From the NCBI RefSeq assembly GCF_001874145.1, contig NZ_MPCX01000012.1:1-64000 (forward strand): a DNA stretch of 64,000 nt, read 5' to 3'. This document shows positions 60,976-64,000 of this stretch, one piece after another. This DNA comes from Lacinutrix sp. MedPE-SW. Its GTDB lineage: Bacteria > Bacteroidota > Bacteroidia > Flavobacteriales > Flavobacteriaceae. Below the pieces are notes generated by a model, which had not been told where the DNA came from, did not search any database, and saw only the letters and a program-made list of their open reading frames with translations. The position numbers and the translations under genes were made by a program. The first letter of the stretch is position 1. Each line of letters starts with the position of its first letter.

Positions 60976-61197
60976 TTAAGAATTCTTTTTTAAATATTCT
61001 AAATAAAAATCCTCAACTTTTTTTCGTGCCCAAGGTGTACGCCTCAAAAATTTTAAGCTAGATTTCACAGATGGATTATCATTAAAACAACGAATATTAA
61101 TATTATAGCCTAAATATTCCCAGCCATAATGCGCTTGCAACTCTGTTACAATTTGTTCTAATTTAATACCATGTAGAGGGTTATTAGGTTGAGACAT
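60976..61197 (-). CDS. VF530 family DNA-binding protein
   Basis: A 73-residue protein: [22 protein letters not shown], then [22 protein letters not shown]. This is the VF530 (DUF2132) pattern, a small helical fold with proposed DNA binding. It lies 1 base from the next gene upstream on the same strand, so the two are co-transcribed. Confidence 0.88.
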   Translation of the reverse strand: MSQPNNPLHGIKLEQIVTELQAHYGWEYLGYNINIRCFNDNPSVKSSLKFLRRTPWARKKVEDFYLEYLKKNS

Positions 61198-61198
61198 A

Positions 61199-61408
61199 TT
61201 AAGATAACATTTTTTTTATTTTTGTTGCTTTCTCAAAATGATCTAGTTGGTGGGTTTCTATCCACCATGTTGCAGCCTCCATTAACAACTTGGGATTATC
61301 GTTTTTGTTTTTAAAAAAGGCATAAAAAGACAAACCTACGGTATTACCTTTTTGAGCAATTTTTTTATCGCAAATTTCTATAATTTTGTCTCTTAGAGCT
61401 TCGGTCAT
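61199..61408 (-). CDS. DUF6500-like small protein
   Basis: Taken from the Met at 61408 (69 residues); an in-frame Met at 61432 adds eight residues. [28 protein letters not shown] and [17 protein letters not shown] resemble the DUF6500 family as I remember it. The function is unknown. It is coupled to the VF530 gene. Confidence 0.75.
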   Translation of the reverse strand: MTEALRDKIIEICDKKIAQKGNTVGLSFYAFFKNKNDNPKLLMEAATWWIETHQLDHFEKATKIKKMLS

Positions 61409-61454
61409 AATATCTTTAGCCTTTAAATACAAAAATACATATTACAATTTAAAC

Positions 61455-62789
61455 TTAATTTCTAGTCGTGTTTGAGCGTCTATCACTAGTTCGGCTTTTG
61501 TTTTTATTTCGGTTACGGTTTCTTCCACCATTACCAGAACTATTTCCGCTACTTTTAGCATTTCGCCTACCAGAATTAGAGCCTTGAGATTTTGCCTTAT
61601 TAGGATTTCTCTTTTGCCTATTTTGACCAGGTTTTATTGGCGCTGTAGAAGCATTTGGATCTGGTTCAAAACCTTCAAGAATTTCAACTTTAAGTTTTTC
61701 TCCTATTAGTTTTTCAATATCTCTTAAATATTGAGTTTCGTCTGCACTTACTAAAGAAATAGCTTCTCCTTTTGCTCCTGCTCTACCTGTTCTACCTATT
61801 CTGTGTACGTAATCTTCAGAAATATTTGGAATTTCAAAGTTAATAACGTGCGGTAATAGTGGTATGTCTAAACCACGAGCAGCAATATCTGTTGCAACCA
61901 TTACTCTAATAGTTCCGTCTTTAAAACCTTTTAGAGCTTTTGTTCTTGCTCCTTGACTTTTATTACCATGTATAGCTGCGGCTGTAATTCCAGAGCTAAT
62001 CATTTTTTTAGTTAACTTATTTGCTCCATGTTTAGTTCGAGTAAAAACTAAAACTTGTTTCCAATTACCATCACTAATTAGTTTAATTACTAATCCTGTT
62101 TTTAAACCTTTTGCTACACGATATACTTTTTGAGAAATTGCTTCAACAGCTGTATTCTCTGGTGTTGCTTCAACCTGTACTGGGTTTTTTAATATATTAA
62201 ATGCTAGTTTTTTAATGTCTTTAGAAAATGTTGCCGAAAACATTAAATTTTGTCTTTTATCTGGCATCAATTTCATTACACGTTCTATATCGCGTAAAAA
62301 ACCCATATCTAACATACGGTCTGCCTCATCTAAAACAAAAATTTCTACACGTTTTAAAGACAATAAACCTTGATTGTTTAAATCTATTAAACGACCAGGA
62401 GTAGCAACTAAAACATCAACTCCTTTTCTAATATTTGCAACTTGTGGTTTTTGGTTTACACCTCCAAAAATTACAGCACTTCGTAAATTTAAAAACTCGC
62501 TATATTCTTTTACATTAGCATAAACTTGTGCTGCTAATTCTCTTGTTGGTGTTAATACCAAAGCACGAATTGGCCTAAATTTTTCTTTTGGATTTTCACT
62601 AAGAATATGCAATAATGGCAAAGTAAAGCCAGCTGTTTTTCCTGTTCCTGTTTGGGCAGATGCTAATACATCGTATCCGTCTAAAACTGGAGGTATTGCT
62701 TTAGCTTGTATTGGTGATGGATTTTCGTATCCTTTTTTGCTAATAGCTTTTAATAAAGGCTCAGACAAGCCTAATTGTTTAAATGACAT
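61455..62789 (-). CDS. rhlE: DEAD-box RNA helicase
   Basis: A 444-residue RhlE-type helicase. It has a Q motif (GYENPSPIQ), motif [11 protein letters not shown], Ia PTRELAAQ, Ib [28 protein letters not shown] and [13 protein letters not shown] basic, Gly/Asn/Arg-rich tail from about residue 385 binds RNA. Such enzymes unwind structured RNA in ribosome assembly or cold. A -7-like box TACCTTTG lies upstream on the minus strand (62847-62854), without a clear -33 partner. Confidence 0.93.
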   Translation of the reverse strand: MSFKQLGLSEPLLKAISKKGYENPSPIQAKAIPPVLDGYDVLASAQTGTGKTAGFTLPLLHILSENPKEKFRPIRALVLTPTRELAAQVYANVKEYSEFLNLRSAVIFGGVNQKPQVANIRKGVDVLVATPGRLIDLNNQGLLSLKRVEIFVLDEADRMLDMGFLRDIERVMKLMPDKRQNLMFSATFSKDIKKLAFNILKNPVQVEATPENTAVEAISQKVYRVAKGLKTGLVIKLISDGNWKQVLVFTRTKHGANKLTKKMISSGITAAAIHGNKSQGARTKALKGFKDGTIRVMVATDIAARGLDIPLLPHVINFEIPNISEDYVHRIGRTGRAGAKGEAISLVSADETQYLRDIEKLIGEKLKVEILEGFEPDPNASTAPIKPGQNRQKRNPNKAKSQGSNSGRRNAKSSGNSSGNGGRNRNRNKNKSRTSDRRSNTTRN

Positions 62790-63006
62790 AAATAAAGTTT
62801 GTGAGATAAACTCTATTATGCAGGCTACCTCTTTTTAATTGAAAAGCAAAGGTAGTGCTTATTTATAGGTTAAGCCTATAATTGGGAAATGTTTGTGTTT
62901 TTGAATGTGATTTTATAAATTCTAAAAACATTTCATCTACAATTTACAACAGTTTAGAACCTTAATCTTTTAATTATTAAATAATTATACGAGTTTTGTA
63001 AACATT

Positions 63007-64000
63007 ATGAGTAAACAAAAAACCATTATTTTTAGAATTGTTTTATTAGTAGGTACAGTAACTTCGCTATTTTTTGTGCCTTGGTTATTAGTAAAAGCTT
63101 GGATATTGCCTTTACCAAATACCGTACAAAAACAAATGGATCAAGCTATTAATCATGGCTTTGATGGCATGATTGTATATATAGATCAAACCGATAAAAA
63201 ACCTCAATTTTTAGCTTCTGGCTGGCATAATAAAGAAACTAAAACACCTGCTAAACCAAAAGCTCTATTTAAAATTGCAAGTATTGGTAAATTGTACGAT
63301 GCTGTAACGGCTACAAAATTAGTAAGTGAAGGTAAGCTTTCTCTAAATAAAACATTAGCAGATTACCTACCCGAACTTATTGGTAGAATTGAAAATGCCG
63401 AAAAAATTACTTTAAAACACATGATACAACATAAAAGTGGTATCCCTAATTACTCTGATGCTCCAAATTTTTGGGCAAACCCAACTAAAACGTTTAAAGA
63501 AAGTCTTGATTTAATTATAGATAAACCTGCTAATTTTGAGCCTGGTGAAGATTACGAATATTGTAACACTAACTATCTATTATTAAACGAAATAATGAAT
63601 AACGTTTTGGGCTACGATAAATTTGTTTTTATTCAAGAAGAAATTTTAAAACCTCTAAACCTTAAAAACACTTTTAAATCGTTAGATGAAGTAGATATTA
63701 ATGCGGTTATGAGTGGTTACCATGTTGGTTACCCTTATAATTTGAGAGCAGATGAATATGGCATGCTTGCCACTGCAGAAGATGTTGGTATATTTTTAAG
63801 AGCATTAAATAACGGCTCTGTTTTTAAACCTGGCGAAAAAGAAATTTATACATCTATTTATAAATATGAACATTCTGGTTGGGTTCCAGGTTACCAAAGT
63901 TTTGCAAACTACTATGAAGATATTGATGCTGTTATAGTTGCTTTTTACAGCACAACCGATTCAAAATTATATAATTGGAACCTATCTGAAATAATAAACT
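63007..64000 (+). CDS. Serine hydrolase, class C beta-lactamase-like (cut by window end)
   Basis: An open ORF of at least 331 codons from the ATG at 63007, running off the right edge. There is one N-terminal membrane anchor or signal (residues 8-35). The active site is SIGK (Ser92, Lys95), the YxN motif is YCN (Tyr185), and HSG late in the sequence takes the place of KTG. Such proteins are usually D-alanyl-peptide or ester hydrolases rather than true resistance enzymes. The end is not visible. Confidence 0.85.
   Translation, partial: MSKQKTIIFRIVLLVGTVTSLFFVPWLLVKAWILPLPNTVQKQMDQAINHGFDGMIVYIDQTDKKPQFLASGWHNKETKTPAKPKALFKIASIGKLYDAVTATKLVSEGKLSLNKTLADYLPELIGRIENAEKITLKHMIQHKSGIPNYSDAPNFWANPTKTFKESLDLIIDKPANFEPGEDYEYCNTNYLLLNEIMNNVLGYDKFVFIQEEILKPLNLKNTFKSLDEVDINAVMSGYHVGYPYNLRADEYGMLATAEDVGIFLRALNNGSVFKPGEKEIYTSIYKYEHSGWVPGYQSFANYYEDIDAVIVAFYSTTDSKLYNWNLSEIIN

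Noticed and set aside
62790-63006. Regulatory element between rhlE and the serine hydrolase
   Set aside because: Apart from a TACCTTTG box on the minus strand, I see no palindrome or hairpin that stands out.
1-64000. CRISPR array, tRNA or rRNA genes
   Set aside because: No regularly spaced direct repeats and no recognisable tRNA or rRNA sequence were seen by eye. A dedicated search could still find a tRNA.

Overview
The window is strongly AT-rich chromosomal DNA of a marine member of the Flavobacteriaceae (Bacteroidota). The evidence is a SusC/SusD pair, lipoproteins with short lipoboxes, Bacteroidota-type promoters (TTTG, about 19 bp, TAnnTTTG) and a complete alginate-use locus. I cannot fix the genus from sequence alone.

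Region 1 (1-3,860) is an array of four unrelated single-gene units. Each ORF is flanked by its own private inverted repeat of about 9-15 bp. The units are separated by shared 120-140 bp imperfect palindromes with strong internal hairpins. This layout resembles integron gene cassettes and attC sites, but no integrase is visible. A decayed IS110-type element sits in the array. A solitary unit of the same design lies at 60,178-60,958.

Region 2 (3.9-28.4 kb) is a stress or dormancy-like regulon. It holds seven tandem-domain universal stress proteins, a hibernation factor, an ATP-cone nuclease with a beta-CASP hydrolase, thioredoxin, DeoC and DeoD, a D-2-hydroxyacid dehydrogenase, an Mla-type lipid transporter, a TauE-type transporter, and a PAS histidine kinase with a response regulator fused to a Crp/Fnr DNA-binding module. 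Fourteen intergenic TGAYN4RTCA palindromes were found. Each has a -7-like box centred exactly 33 bp away, on the side of a downstream gene in thirteen cases. In the fourteenth case the box points into a gene-free stretch that ends in a terminator, which suggests a regulated small RNA (about 23,826-24,076, minus strand).

Region 3 (28.4-48.3 kb) is an alginate utilisation locus, all on the minus strand. It has three PL7-type lyases, one PL6, one PL17, KdgF, SusC/SusD with a PKD-domain surface lipoprotein, an MFS importer, a DEHU-reductase-type SDR, KDG kinase, KDPG aldolase, a FadR-type GntR regulator and a short LacI-like protein. Both lyase promoters carry TTGGN4CCAA boxes at 13-bp steps, placed identically over the -7 element.

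Region 4 (48.5-51.4 kb) holds an esterase, two rhodaneses and two thioredoxin-fold proteins. Region 5 (51.4-58.2 kb) is a complete trpEGDCFBA operon behind a leader peptide with three Trp codons and a mutually exclusive terminator/antiterminator. Region 6 (58.2-64 kb) contains a DUF805 protein, TrmL, an AlkD-like protein, the solitary cassette, a VF530 protein, a DUF6500-like protein, RhlE and a serine hydrolase cut by the window edge. I recognised no tRNA, rRNA or CRISPR array.
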